Shown here: positions 1 through 5,997 of the stretch, one piece after another
How positions within the stretch are numbered: the first letter of the stretch is position 1
How the letters are laid out: every line of letters starts with the position of its first letter
Assembly: GCA_035546355.1 (NCBI GenBank)
Contig: DATKEH010000446.1
Location: 1-8,805, forward strand
Source of the DNA: DATKEH01 sp035546355
GTDB lineage: Bacteria; Acidobacteriota; Thermoanaerobaculia; Multivoradales; JAIOJS01
Direction of reading: 5' to 3'
DNA length: 8,805 nt
Notes under the pieces: generated by a model
Databases searched by the model: none
Told to the model about the DNA's origin: nothing
What the model saw: only the letters and a program-made list of their open reading frames with translations
Translations under genes and position numbers: made by a program

Positions 1-5
1 AGGGC

Positions 6-746
6 TCAGCGTCGTGCGGCCGGCAAGGCCTGTTCGCTGCTCCCGTCTCCGCGGGAGAGGTCGACCGGCACGCCGTGCACGCCATCGAGCTGGCCCAGGC
101 CGTCCAGCAGCGGCGACGCGCCTCCCGTCCCCTGGCGGTAGCGGAAGACGACCCGCACCTGGCCGTCTGCCGCCTCACGGTAGCTGACGGCGTCCTCCGG
201 CACCTCGTGGTCGGCGAGCATGGCTCGCAACCGCGCCAGCACCAGGCTGTCGTTGCGGGCCAGCACTTCGAGCGGGGTGGCCGAGCCGCTGCGGGAGAGA
301 CGCTGCCGCAGCGGACCCAGCGCGGTGACGGTGAGGAGGACCACCAGAGTGACGCCGAGGGCCAGGAGGGGGAATCCGGCGCCGGCGCACAGGCCGATCG
401 CCGAGGCGGCCCAGATCACCGCCGCAGTGGTCAACCCGTGGACTCCGGATCCCGACTGGATGATGGCGCCGCCGCCGAGGAAGCCTACGCCGACCGCCAC
501 CTGCGAGGCGATGCGGGTGGTGTCGATGCGGGTGGTGCCGTCGTCCCCCAACGTCAGGCGCGTCAGCAGCTCGCCGACCACCAGGAAGAGGGCAGAGCCG
601 AAGGTGATCAGCGTCAGCGTCCGCAGCCCCGCCGGCTTGTCGCGGTATTCCCGTTCGGCGCCGAGCAGGATGCCGCACAGCAGGGCGGCGCCCAACCGCC
701 ACGCCAGGCCGGGCCACACACCAGGGAGATCCTGCCACGGGTCCAT
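6..746 (-). CDS. MgtC/SapB family inner-membrane protein
   Basis: A 246-residue protein that I recognise as MgtC/SapB family. Seen: hydrophobic N-terminal helices; the family motif around residues 29-43 (GAEREYRDKPAGLRT); the second motif around 78-112 (RIASQV, GVGFLGGGAII, HGLTTAAVIW); further hydrophobic segments to about residue 143; then a soluble C-terminal domain of about 100 residues, as in the longer MgtC proteins. Known of the family: inner-membrane proteins linked to growth at low magnesium and, in pathogens, to intracellular survival and control of ATP synthase or phosphate uptake; the molecular activity is disputed. The frame stays open 144 codons further upstream, but I chose the ATG at 746 because it lies just before the first membrane helix and the upstream part is low-complexity Arg/Ala/Pro with no family resemblance. 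A GAGGTGG lies about 13 nt before this ATG, a weakly placed ribosome binding site. It is transcribed divergently from the cytochrome operon. Residues 71-80 carry a duplicated TTRI unit. Confidence 0.88.
   Translation of the reverse strand: MDPWQDLPGVWPGLAWRLGAALLCGILLGAEREYRDKPAGLRTLTLITFGSALFLVVGELLTRLTLGDDGTTRIDTTRIASQVAVGVGFLGGGAIIQSGSGVHGLTTAAVIWAASAIGLCAGAGFPLLALGVTLVVLLTVTALGPLRQRLSRSGSATPLEVLARNDSLVLARLRAMLADHEVPEDAVSYREAADGQVRVVFRYRQGTGGASPLLDGLGQLDGVHGVPVDLSRGDGSSEQALPAARR
509..538. repeat. 15-bp tandem duplication inside the mgtC-like gene
   Basis: Two adjacent 15-bp units, starting at 509 and 524, share CGATGCGGGTGGTG and differ only in the last base. In the gene they encode TTRID followed by TTRIA (residues 71-80), in the loop just before the conserved RIA...GVGFLGGGA motif. 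The period is a multiple of three, so the frame is kept. It looks like a recent slippage duplication. Confidence 0.75.
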
Positions 747-1041
747 CTTCCTATTCTGCCACCTCTGCGAGCGAGCTCGGCCCGATCCCGTGGCCTGACG
801 ATCCGCCGCGGCGGAGGCGGCCGGCGAGGCCGGGCCTCGACGACGGTCCCCGAGGCGGCGGCCAGCGGGCCGTGAGGGCGCTGCCGCGCGGGCGGCCGCC
901 GGCGCCCTCCGGGTAGCCGGCTGCGACGGCGTTCGGCCGCCCGCCATCCATTCGGGTAGGCGCTCTCCTGCCCCGACGGACATTGCCCCTCCCCCCTCGC
1001 CGACGCAAGAGTCTGCTTCGTCGACCCGCCTCACACCACCC

Positions 1042-1070
1042 GCCGGGGTTGCGGGCGACCGCTCCCCGGC
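1042..1070 (+). promoter_or_regulatory. 5'-UTR hairpin with a GNRA-type loop
   Basis: GCCGGGG (1042-1048) pairs perfectly with CCCCGGC (1064-1070). Inside it, GCGG (1051-1054) pairs with CCGC (1059-1062) and closes a GCGA tetraloop (1055-1058). Only a small internal loop interrupts the stem (TT against T). The result is 11 base pairs, all G-C, ending 9 nt before the GGAGG of the cytochrome gene. GNRA tetraloops are known to stabilise RNA hairpins. A role in mRNA stability or translation control is inferred. It is not a terminator, because no T-tract follows. Confidence 0.4.
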
Positions 1071-1079
1071 ACTGGCTTC

Positions 1080-1084
1080 GGAGG
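1080..1084 (+). promoter_or_regulatory. Ribosome binding site that decides the cytochrome start
   Basis: GGAGG lies 5 nt before the GTG at 1090. The in-frame GTG at 1084 overlaps this Shine-Dalgarno sequence and so is unlikely to be the start. Confidence 0.7.
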
Positions 1085-1089
1085 TGCCC

Positions 1090-3192
1090 GTGACCCTTTC
1101 GCCGACAACGTGCCGCACCGGTTGGTCCTCCTGGTGGACCCGTCTCGGCCTCGCCGCCCTGACCGTCGAGGCCATCACCGGGCTGCTGGTGACCTTCGCC
1201 CCGTTTCACGGCGTGGTGCAGTGGGGCCTGCTGCTGCACACGGCGCTGGGACTGGCGGTGCTGGTGCCGATCACCGTCTACCTGGTGATCCACTGGCTCG
1301 ACTACCGCCGGTACAACCTCTCGGACGCCGTGCTCCTCGGCTACGCGGCCGGTGTCGCCCTGCTGGTGTGCGCGGTCTCGGGTCTGGTGGTCACCTGGCA
1401 GGGGCTGTTCGCCGTCCGGATGAGCGCCGGCTGGCGCACGGCGCACCTGTGGAGCACCTGGGCGATCCTCGCCACCGTTGGCGCGCACGTGGCGCTGGTG
1501 CTGTGGCGGAGCAAGCGGGAGAAGGTCGCACGGCCGGCGTGGCAGGCGACGGCGTGGGCGGCGGCGGTTACCGTCGCCGGGCTGCTCCTCGCGCTCGGCC
1601 TGGCACGCGTCTACTCCGGAGTCACCTACGTCAACGAGTTCCCCGCGGACTACAGCTTCCTCTACGGCGAAGACCGGCCCTTCGCTCCCAGCCTGGCGCT
1701 GACCACGACCGGCGGCGCCTTCGACGACGAATCGCTCGCCAACTCCCGCAGCTGCGGCACGGCGGGGTGCCACTCGCAGATCTTCGCCGAGTGGGAGCCG
1801 AGCGCCCATCGCTACGCCGCCATGGACCCGCTGTTCCAGAAGGTACAGAGCGTGATGGCCGAGCAGAACGGCCCCGAGTCCACCCGCTACTGCGGCGGCT
1901 GCCACGATCCCATCTCGCTGTTCTCGGGCACCAAGAACCTGTTCACCGAGGACCTCACTGCCCTGCGCGGCTACGACGAAGGCGTCTCCTGCCTGTCCTG
2001 CCACGCGATCCGCGAGACCGATCTGCAGGGCAACGCCAACTACGTCATGAGCCAGCCCGCCACCTACCTCTGGCAGTGGCAGACGGAGGGTGCGGGCAAG
2101 CTGGCCAGCGACTTCCTGATCCGCACCTACCCGGACGAGCACCGCAAGCTGTCGAAGCGCATGTACAAGGCCCCCGAGTACTGCGCCGCCTGTCACAAGC
2201 AGTTTATCGACCAGGAGGTGAACCGCGTCGGTTGGGTGCAGCTGCAGAACCAGTACGATAACTGGAAGTCCAGCCACTGGTTCGTGGAGGACGACCCGGC
2301 GCGCACCGTCGAGTGCCGGGAGTGCCACATGCCGCTGGTCGCGTCCCGGGACCCCGCCCGCGGCGATGCCACCGACTACAACCGCACGCCCGACGACGGC
2401 AAGCACCGCAGCCACCGCTTCCTCGGCGCCAACAGCCTGGTGCCGAAGCTGCTCGAGCTGCCGGGGTGGGAGGAGCAGGTGCGGGGCACCGAGGAGTGGC
2501 TGCAGGGGACCTTCGACATTCCCGAGATCCGCGACAAGTGGCGCGATGGGCCGGTGGTCGCCATGGCCCTGGAAGTCCCCGAGCAGGTCGCCGCCGGCGA
2601 TCGGCTGCCGGTGCGCGTGGTGCTGACCGCCAACAAGGTGGGGCACGACTTCCCCACCGGCCCGCTCGACATCATCCAGAGCTGGGTCGAGCTGCACGTG
2701 GTCGACGCGGCGGGCAACCGCGTCTTCTCCTCCGGCACCCGCGACGCCGGGCACTTCATCGAGCCGGGGAGCTTCCTGTTCAAGGCCGAACCGGTGGACC
2801 AGCACGGCAACCTGATCGACCGCCACAACCTGTGGGAGATGGTGGGCGTGCGCTACCGCCGGGCCCTCTTCCCGGGCTACTCCGACACCGTGGAGTACCT
2901 GGCCGACTGCCCCGCTACGCTGGCCCCCGAGAGCGCCGTCGCCTGGGACGGCAAGGGGCAGCACGTGCAGCAGATCGACGTGCCGCCGGCGGAGCCGGGC
3001 AGCTACCGGATCGAGGCGGCGCTGATGTACCGCAAGGTCGACCAGTTCCTCATCAACTTCCTGCTCGGCGAAGACTCGGGGCTCACTGCGCCGGTGATCG
3101 AGATGACCCGGGCGACGGCCGCCGTCCGCGTCAGCGGCGCCGAGAAGGTGGCAGCGGAGCCGACCGCCGCCGCCACCCGGACAGGCGGCTGA
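1090..3192 (+). CDS. Membrane b-type domain fused to pentaheme c554-like cytochrome
   Basis: A 700-residue protein starting at GTG 1090. Residues 16-172 form five hydrophobic helices (about 16-36, 42-69, 79-103, 117-139, 150-172). Positive charges after helix 2 (DYRRYN) and helix 4 (RSKREK) place the N-terminus inside and the rest in the periplasm. Histidines H50 and H68 in helix 2, and H119 and H133 in helix 4, sit at the two membrane faces, as expected for two b hemes. The periplasmic part has five covalent heme sites: one CX4CH (C222/C227/H228) and four CX2CH (C268, C301, C365, C409). It also has the W..S.H patterns typical of cytochrome c554-like proteins (EWEPSAH near 240, NWKSSH near 396). 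A C-terminal beta domain carries GHDFPTG (H519), a motif common in this group. Inference: it passes electrons between the quinone pool and periplasmic hemes; direction and substrate are unknown. It is followed after 13 nt by the ASPIC/TPR gene, so the two are probably one operon. Confidence 0.85.
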   Translation: MTLSPTTCRTGWSSWWTRLGLAALTVEAITGLLVTFAPFHGVVQWGLLLHTALGLAVLVPITVYLVIHWLDYRRYNLSDAVLLGYAAGVALLVCAVSGLVVTWQGLFAVRMSAGWRTAHLWSTWAILATVGAHVALVLWRSKREKVARPAWQATAWAAAVTVAGLLLALGLARVYSGVTYVNEFPADYSFLYGEDRPFAPSLALTTTGGAFDDESLANSRSCGTAGCHSQIFAEWEPSAHRYAAMDPLFQKVQSVMAEQNGPESTRYCGGCHDPISLFSGTKNLFTEDLTALRGYDEGVSCLSCHAIRETDLQGNANYVMSQPATYLWQWQTEGAGKLASDFLIRTYPDEHRKLSKRMYKAPEYCAACHKQFIDQEVNRVGWVQLQNQYDNWKSSHWFVEDDPARTVECRECHMPLVASRDPARGDATDYNRTPDDGKHRSHRFLGANSLVPKLLELPGWEEQVRGTEEWLQGTFDIPEIRDKWRDGPVVAMALEVPEQVAAGDRLPVRVVLTANKVGHDFPTGPLDIIQSWVELHVVDAAGNRVFSSGTRDAGHFIEPGSFLFKAEPVDQHGNLIDRHNLWEMVGVRYRRALFPGYSDTVEYLADCPATLAPESAVAWDGKGQHVQQIDVPPAEPGSYRIEAALMYRKVDQFLINFLLGEDSGLTAPVIEMTRATAAVRVSGAEKVAAEPTAAATRTGG

Positions 3193-3205
3193 GGCGAGCG
3201 ACGAC

Positions 3206-5845
3206 GTGCAGCCGCTTGCCGATCGCCACGAGGACGACGCGCCGCCGCGCGCCCCCGAGCCCCGCCCCGGCCCGCCGCGGCGGCGGCGACTGGGGCGCCG
3301 CCGCCTCCGCCTGCGGCGCGCCGCCCTCGGTCTCACCGTCGCCGGGCTGGGCGCGCTGGTCCTGGCCCTCTGGCTCTACCGCGCCAGCCGCCCCACCACC
3401 CGCGTGCCGGGCGAGGCCCTGCCGGAGATCACCGACAAGCTGGCGCGCGGCCTGCCCGCCGCCGCGCCCGACCCCGCCTTCACCGACGTCACCGCGGCGG
3501 CGGGGCTCGCCGGCTTCCGCAGCTTCGCCGGCGAGCGCACTTCGCAGCTCCCCGAGGACATGGGCGCCGGCGCCGCCTGGGGCGACTTCGACGGCGACGG
3601 CGACGACGACATGTTCCTGGTCGCCGCCGGCGGCAGCCTGGCGCTCCCCCCGCAGCAGTGGGCGCCGTCGCAACTCTACGAGAACCTGGGCGACGGCAGC
3701 TTCCGGCTGGTGGCCGGCTTCCCCGACACCCGCATCCTCGGCATGGCCGCCGCCTGGGGCGACGCCGACGGCGACGGCGACCTCGACCTCGCCGTATCCG
3801 GGTATGGCACGCTGCTGCTGTTCCGCAACCAGGGTGGGGGGCGGTTCACCCGCGACGCCGATTTCCCCTCCCCCGACGGGTACTGGGCGGGCCTGGTATG
3901 GGCGGACTTCGACGGTGACGGCGATCTCGACCTGTACGTCACGGGGTACGTCCGCTACGACGCCGGCCGCGGGGCCGGAGCCGGCGTCTCGCAGCAGTAC
4001 GGCGCCGCCGTGCCCTACACCCTCAACCCCGCCTCCTTCGACCCGCATCCCAACCTGCTGCTGGAGAACGACGGCACGGGCCGCTTCCAGGACGTCGCCC
4101 CGCTGTGGGGGGTGGCCAATCCCGAGGGGCGCAGCCTGGGCGCCCTGTGGCACGACTTCGACGACGACGGGCGCATCGATCTCTACGTCGCCAACGACAT
4201 CTCCGACAACGCGCTGTTCCTCAACCGCGGGGAGACCTTCGAGGACGCCGGCCTCACCGCCTGGGTGGCCGACTACCGCGGCGCCATGGGACTGGCGGCG
4301 GGGGACTGGGACCGCGACGGCGACGACGACCTCTTCGTCACCCACTGGCTGGCGCAGGAGAACGCGCTGTACGACTCGCGGCTGCGCACAACTCCGCCCT
4401 CCGCCGCCGAGGGGCTGCTCGCCGCCAGCACGGGGCGGGGGCGGCTCACCTTCACCGACGTGTCGGCGCCGATGGGGCTGGGGGCCGTCGCCCTGCCGCT
4501 GGTCGGCTGGGGCACCGAGTTCGCCGACCTCGACGCCGACGGCTGGCTCGACCTGGTGGTGATCAACGGCAGCACCGTCGAGCGCCAGGACGACAGGAGG
4601 CGCCTGGCGCCGCAGGCGCCGCTGTTGATGTGGAACCGGCAGGGGCAGGGCTTCCACGACCTCGCGCCGCAGAGCCCGCTGCTGCGTCAGCCGCGGGTCG
4701 GGCGCGGCCTGGCGCTGGCGGACTACGACGGCGACGGCGACCTCGACCTGCTGCTGGTCGATCTGGAAGGCGGCGTGCAGCTGCTGCGCAACGACATGCA
4801 GCGCGGCCACTGGCTGCAGCTGCGCCTCCGCCAGCGCCTGGCCAGCGGCGCCTTCGGCCAGGGAGAGGGGGCGACCGCCGTGGCGTGGGTCGGCGACGTG
4901 CCGCTGCGCCGCTCCGCCACCGGCGCCTCCTACTTGTCGCAGAGCAGCCGCACCCTGCACTTCGGGCTCGGCCCGCAGACGCAAGTGGACGCCCTCGAGG
5001 TGCGGTGGCCCGACGGCAGCGTCGAGCGCTTCGGCCCGCTGGCGGCGGATGCCCTGTGGGAGCTGCGCCAGGGGGATGCCGCTCCCCACCGGCTGCGCGG
5101 GGCCGGCGGGACGGAAGCGCCGGGCGAGGGGCCGCCGCAGGCGCTCTCCCGCCAGCAGGTGGTGGCGTTCTGGGCGGCCCAGCGGGCCGGCATGGACGCG
5201 ATGAAGCGCGACGGCGATCTCTCCAGCGCCGTCCGCCACTTCCGCCAGGCCCTGGCCCTCGACCCGGCCCACGAGGACTCCCGCTACTACCTCGGAACCT
5301 CCCTGTGGGCGTTGGGAGAGCAGGACGCAGCGCTGGAGCAGCTCACCGAGCTCACCCGGCGCAGCCCGATGAGCCACCGCGGCCATCGCCAGTGGGCCAT
5401 CTACCGGGCGCTGGCCAGCCGTGGCGAGGCGGATCTCGCCGCGGCGGCGCGCGCCGCCGAACACGCCCTGGCCATCAACGGCGAGGAGACCGGCAGCCTG
5501 CTGCTGCTCGGAGAGCTGGCGCTGCTGCACGGCGATGCCGCCGAGGCAGACCGCCGACTCGCGCTCGCCTGCCGTACCAACCCCCGGGCGGTCGGCGGCT
5601 TCTATCTCCGCGCGTTCCTGGCCTGGCGGAGCGGCGACGCCGACGGCGCTCGCGAGCTGCTGACGGCGGCGCGTGCGGCGCGGGGTGAGGAGTGGAAGCC
5701 GGCCGGGGCCGTGGCCGAAGGCGACGTCGCCGTCACCATGCACCGCGACGAGACGCCCCTGTCGGTTTTCTGGGAGGGCTGGGACGGCGGCGCCGCCGAC
5801 CTCGATGCGGCCTTCTCCGGGCTGCGGGTGTTCCTGGGCGACTGA
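3206..5845 (+). CDS. Membrane-anchored VCBS/FG-GAP propeller, ASPIC/UnbV and TPR protein
   Basis: An 879-residue protein with a GTG start. GAGG at 3191-3194 overlaps the stop codon of the cytochrome gene, with a rather long 11-nt spacing, which suggests translational coupling. The N-terminus is very Arg-rich (residues 15-38), followed by one membrane helix (about 39-58), giving a signal anchor with the bulk outside the cytoplasm. Seven Asp-rich calcium-type loops, as in FG-GAP/VCBS repeats, begin at residues 127 (DFDGDGDDD), 186, 234, 317, 367, 441 and 506, consistent with a seven-bladed beta-propeller. Residues about 553-612 match ASPIC/UnbV (SYLSQSS, HFGLG, VRWPDGS). Residues about 660-830 are helical TPR-like repeats (for example HFRQALALDPAHEDSRYYLG). 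Known: ASPIC/VCBS proteins are abundant in several environmental phyla, mostly without a proven function. Inferred: a periplasmic scaffold or substrate-binding partner for the cytochrome encoded just upstream. No catalytic residues are recognised. Confidence 0.85.
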   Translation: MQPLADRHEDDAPPRAPEPRPGPPRRRRLGRRRLRLRRAALGLTVAGLGALVLALWLYRASRPTTRVPGEALPEITDKLARGLPAAAPDPAFTDVTAAAGLAGFRSFAGERTSQLPEDMGAGAAWGDFDGDGDDDMFLVAAGGSLALPPQQWAPSQLYENLGDGSFRLVAGFPDTRILGMAAAWGDADGDGDLDLAVSGYGTLLLFRNQGGGRFTRDADFPSPDGYWAGLVWADFDGDGDLDLYVTGYVRYDAGRGAGAGVSQQYGAAVPYTLNPASFDPHPNLLLENDGTGRFQDVAPLWGVANPEGRSLGALWHDFDDDGRIDLYVANDISDNALFLNRGETFEDAGLTAWVADYRGAMGLAAGDWDRDGDDDLFVTHWLAQENALYDSRLRTTPPSAAEGLLAASTGRGRLTFTDVSAPMGLGAVALPLVGWGTEFADLDADGWLDLVVINGSTVERQDDRRRLAPQAPLLMWNRQGQGFHDLAPQSPLLRQPRVGRGLALADYDGDGDLDLLLVDLEGGVQLLRNDMQRGHWLQLRLRQRLASGAFGQGEGATAVAWVGDVPLRRSATGASYLSQSSRTLHFGLGPQTQVDALEVRWPDGSVERFGPLAADALWELRQGDAAPHRLRGAGGTEAPGEGPPQALSRQQVVAFWAAQRAGMDAMKRDGDLSSAVRHFRQALALDPAHEDSRYYLGTSLWALGEQDAALEQLTELTRRSPMSHRGHRQWAIYRALASRGEADLAAAARAAEHALAINGEETGSLLLLGELALLHGDAAEADRRLALACRTNPRAVGGFYLRAFLAWRSGDADGARELLTAARAARGEEWKPAGAVAEGDVAVTMHRDETPLSVFWEGWDGGAADLDAAFSGLRVFLGD
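3767..4749. repeat. Pair of identical 23-bp propeller-loop repeats
   Basis: The same 23 bases, encoding DGDGDLD, occur at 3767-3789 and 4727-4749, exactly 960 bp apart. The distance is a multiple of three, so recombination between the copies would remove 320 codons in frame. The identity reflects the conserved calcium loop and strong codon bias. Confidence 0.6.
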
Positions 5846-5868
5846 GGGCCCCACCGCCAGCGGAGCTC

Positions 5869-5919
5869 CCGTCTCGTCGCGGCCGCGGGGCGGGGGCAGG
5901 GGCGGATGCGACGAGACGG
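5869..5919 (+). terminator. Inverted repeat with G-rich loop after the ASPIC/TPR gene
   Basis: CCGTCTCGTCGC (5869-5880) and GCGACGAGACGG (5908-5919) are perfect 12-bp complementary arms. They start 23 bp after the stop codon of the ASPIC/TPR gene. The 27-nt loop contains G-runs of 4, 5, 4 and 2 bases with one- or two-base spacers, so it could form a two-layer G-quadruplex. No T-tract follows, so it is not a classical intrinsic terminator; transcript end or 3' protection is inferred. The right arm overlaps the first unit of the candidate Pho box by three bases. Confidence 0.4.
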
Positions 5920-5945
5920 TAACCGAGCCGTCACCGGGCGGTCAC
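5917..5945 (+). promoter_or_regulatory. Candidate Pho box (PhoB site) of three 7-bp units
   Basis: Three 7-bp units, CGGTAAC (5917-5923), CCGTCAC (5928-5934) and CGGTCAC (5939-5945), are separated by exactly 4 bp each, giving an 11-bp period. This is the architecture of Pho boxes (CTGTCAY, 4 bp, CTGTCAY). The last two units each match CTGTCAC at 6 of 7 positions and the first at 5 of 7. The site lies 52 bp before the pstS start codon, as expected for phosphate-starvation control by PhoB, whose binding replaces the -35 box. A weak -10-like ATGAAT lies at 5960-5965. Confidence 0.55.
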
Positions 5946-5997
5946 AGCGCTGGGCGAGGATGAATCCGATGCCCGCACCGGGCGCAGGAGGAAGACG

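Larger units (their letters stand above)
747..1089. other. Divergent intergenic region with GC palindromes
   Basis: This 343-bp gap separates the divergent mgtC-like gene and the cytochrome operon. I see no convincing gene in it: the open frames that cross it are compositionally biased extensions. It holds a 14-bp perfect palindrome at 802-815 (TCCGCCGCGGCGGA), a 15-bp palindrome with a one-base centre at 825-839 (arms CGAGGCC and GGCCTCG), a 10-bp palindrome at 891-900 (GGCGGCCGCC), and a hairpin at 1042-1070 described separately. No sigma-70 promoter with good -35 and -10 boxes could be picked out on either strand. Promoters for both flanking genes must lie here, but they are not recognisable by eye. 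Confidence 0.5.

Noticed and set aside
753..758. CAGAAT on the minus strand as a -10 box for a leaderless mgtC transcript
   Set aside because: The spacing to the ATG would fit, but the expected -35 position shows no similarity to TTGACA, so a single weak hexamer is not enough.
747..1178. Upstream extension of the mgtC-like frame by 144 codons
   Set aside because: The extension is Arg/Ala/Pro-rich without similarity to MgtC and overlaps the start of the cytochrome gene; the ATG at 746 fits the family N-terminus.
3230..3290. Twin-arginine (Tat) signal in the Arg-rich N-terminus of the ASPIC/TPR protein
   Set aside because: There are many arginines but no S/T-RR-x-F-L-K pattern and no clear cleavage site; a plain signal anchor explains it better.
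751..3336. An 861-codon minus-strand open frame across the cytochrome gene
   Set aside because: Low-complexity composition and complete overlap with a gene carrying five heme motifs; it is a shadow of GC-rich codon use.
3767..4749. CRISPR-like or mobile-element repeats suggested by recurring GACGGCGACGGCGAC strings
   Set aside because: The strings lie in frame inside one gene and encode the conserved Asp-rich loops of the propeller; spacing is that of protein blades, not of an array.
3131..5854. A 907-codon open frame on the minus strand, antisense to the ASPIC/TPR gene
   Set aside because: Its translation is biased Ala/Gly/Arg/Val/Gln without recognisable domains, and the plus-strand frame has clear FG-GAP, ASPIC and TPR motifs. 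High GC removes stop codons from the antisense frame.
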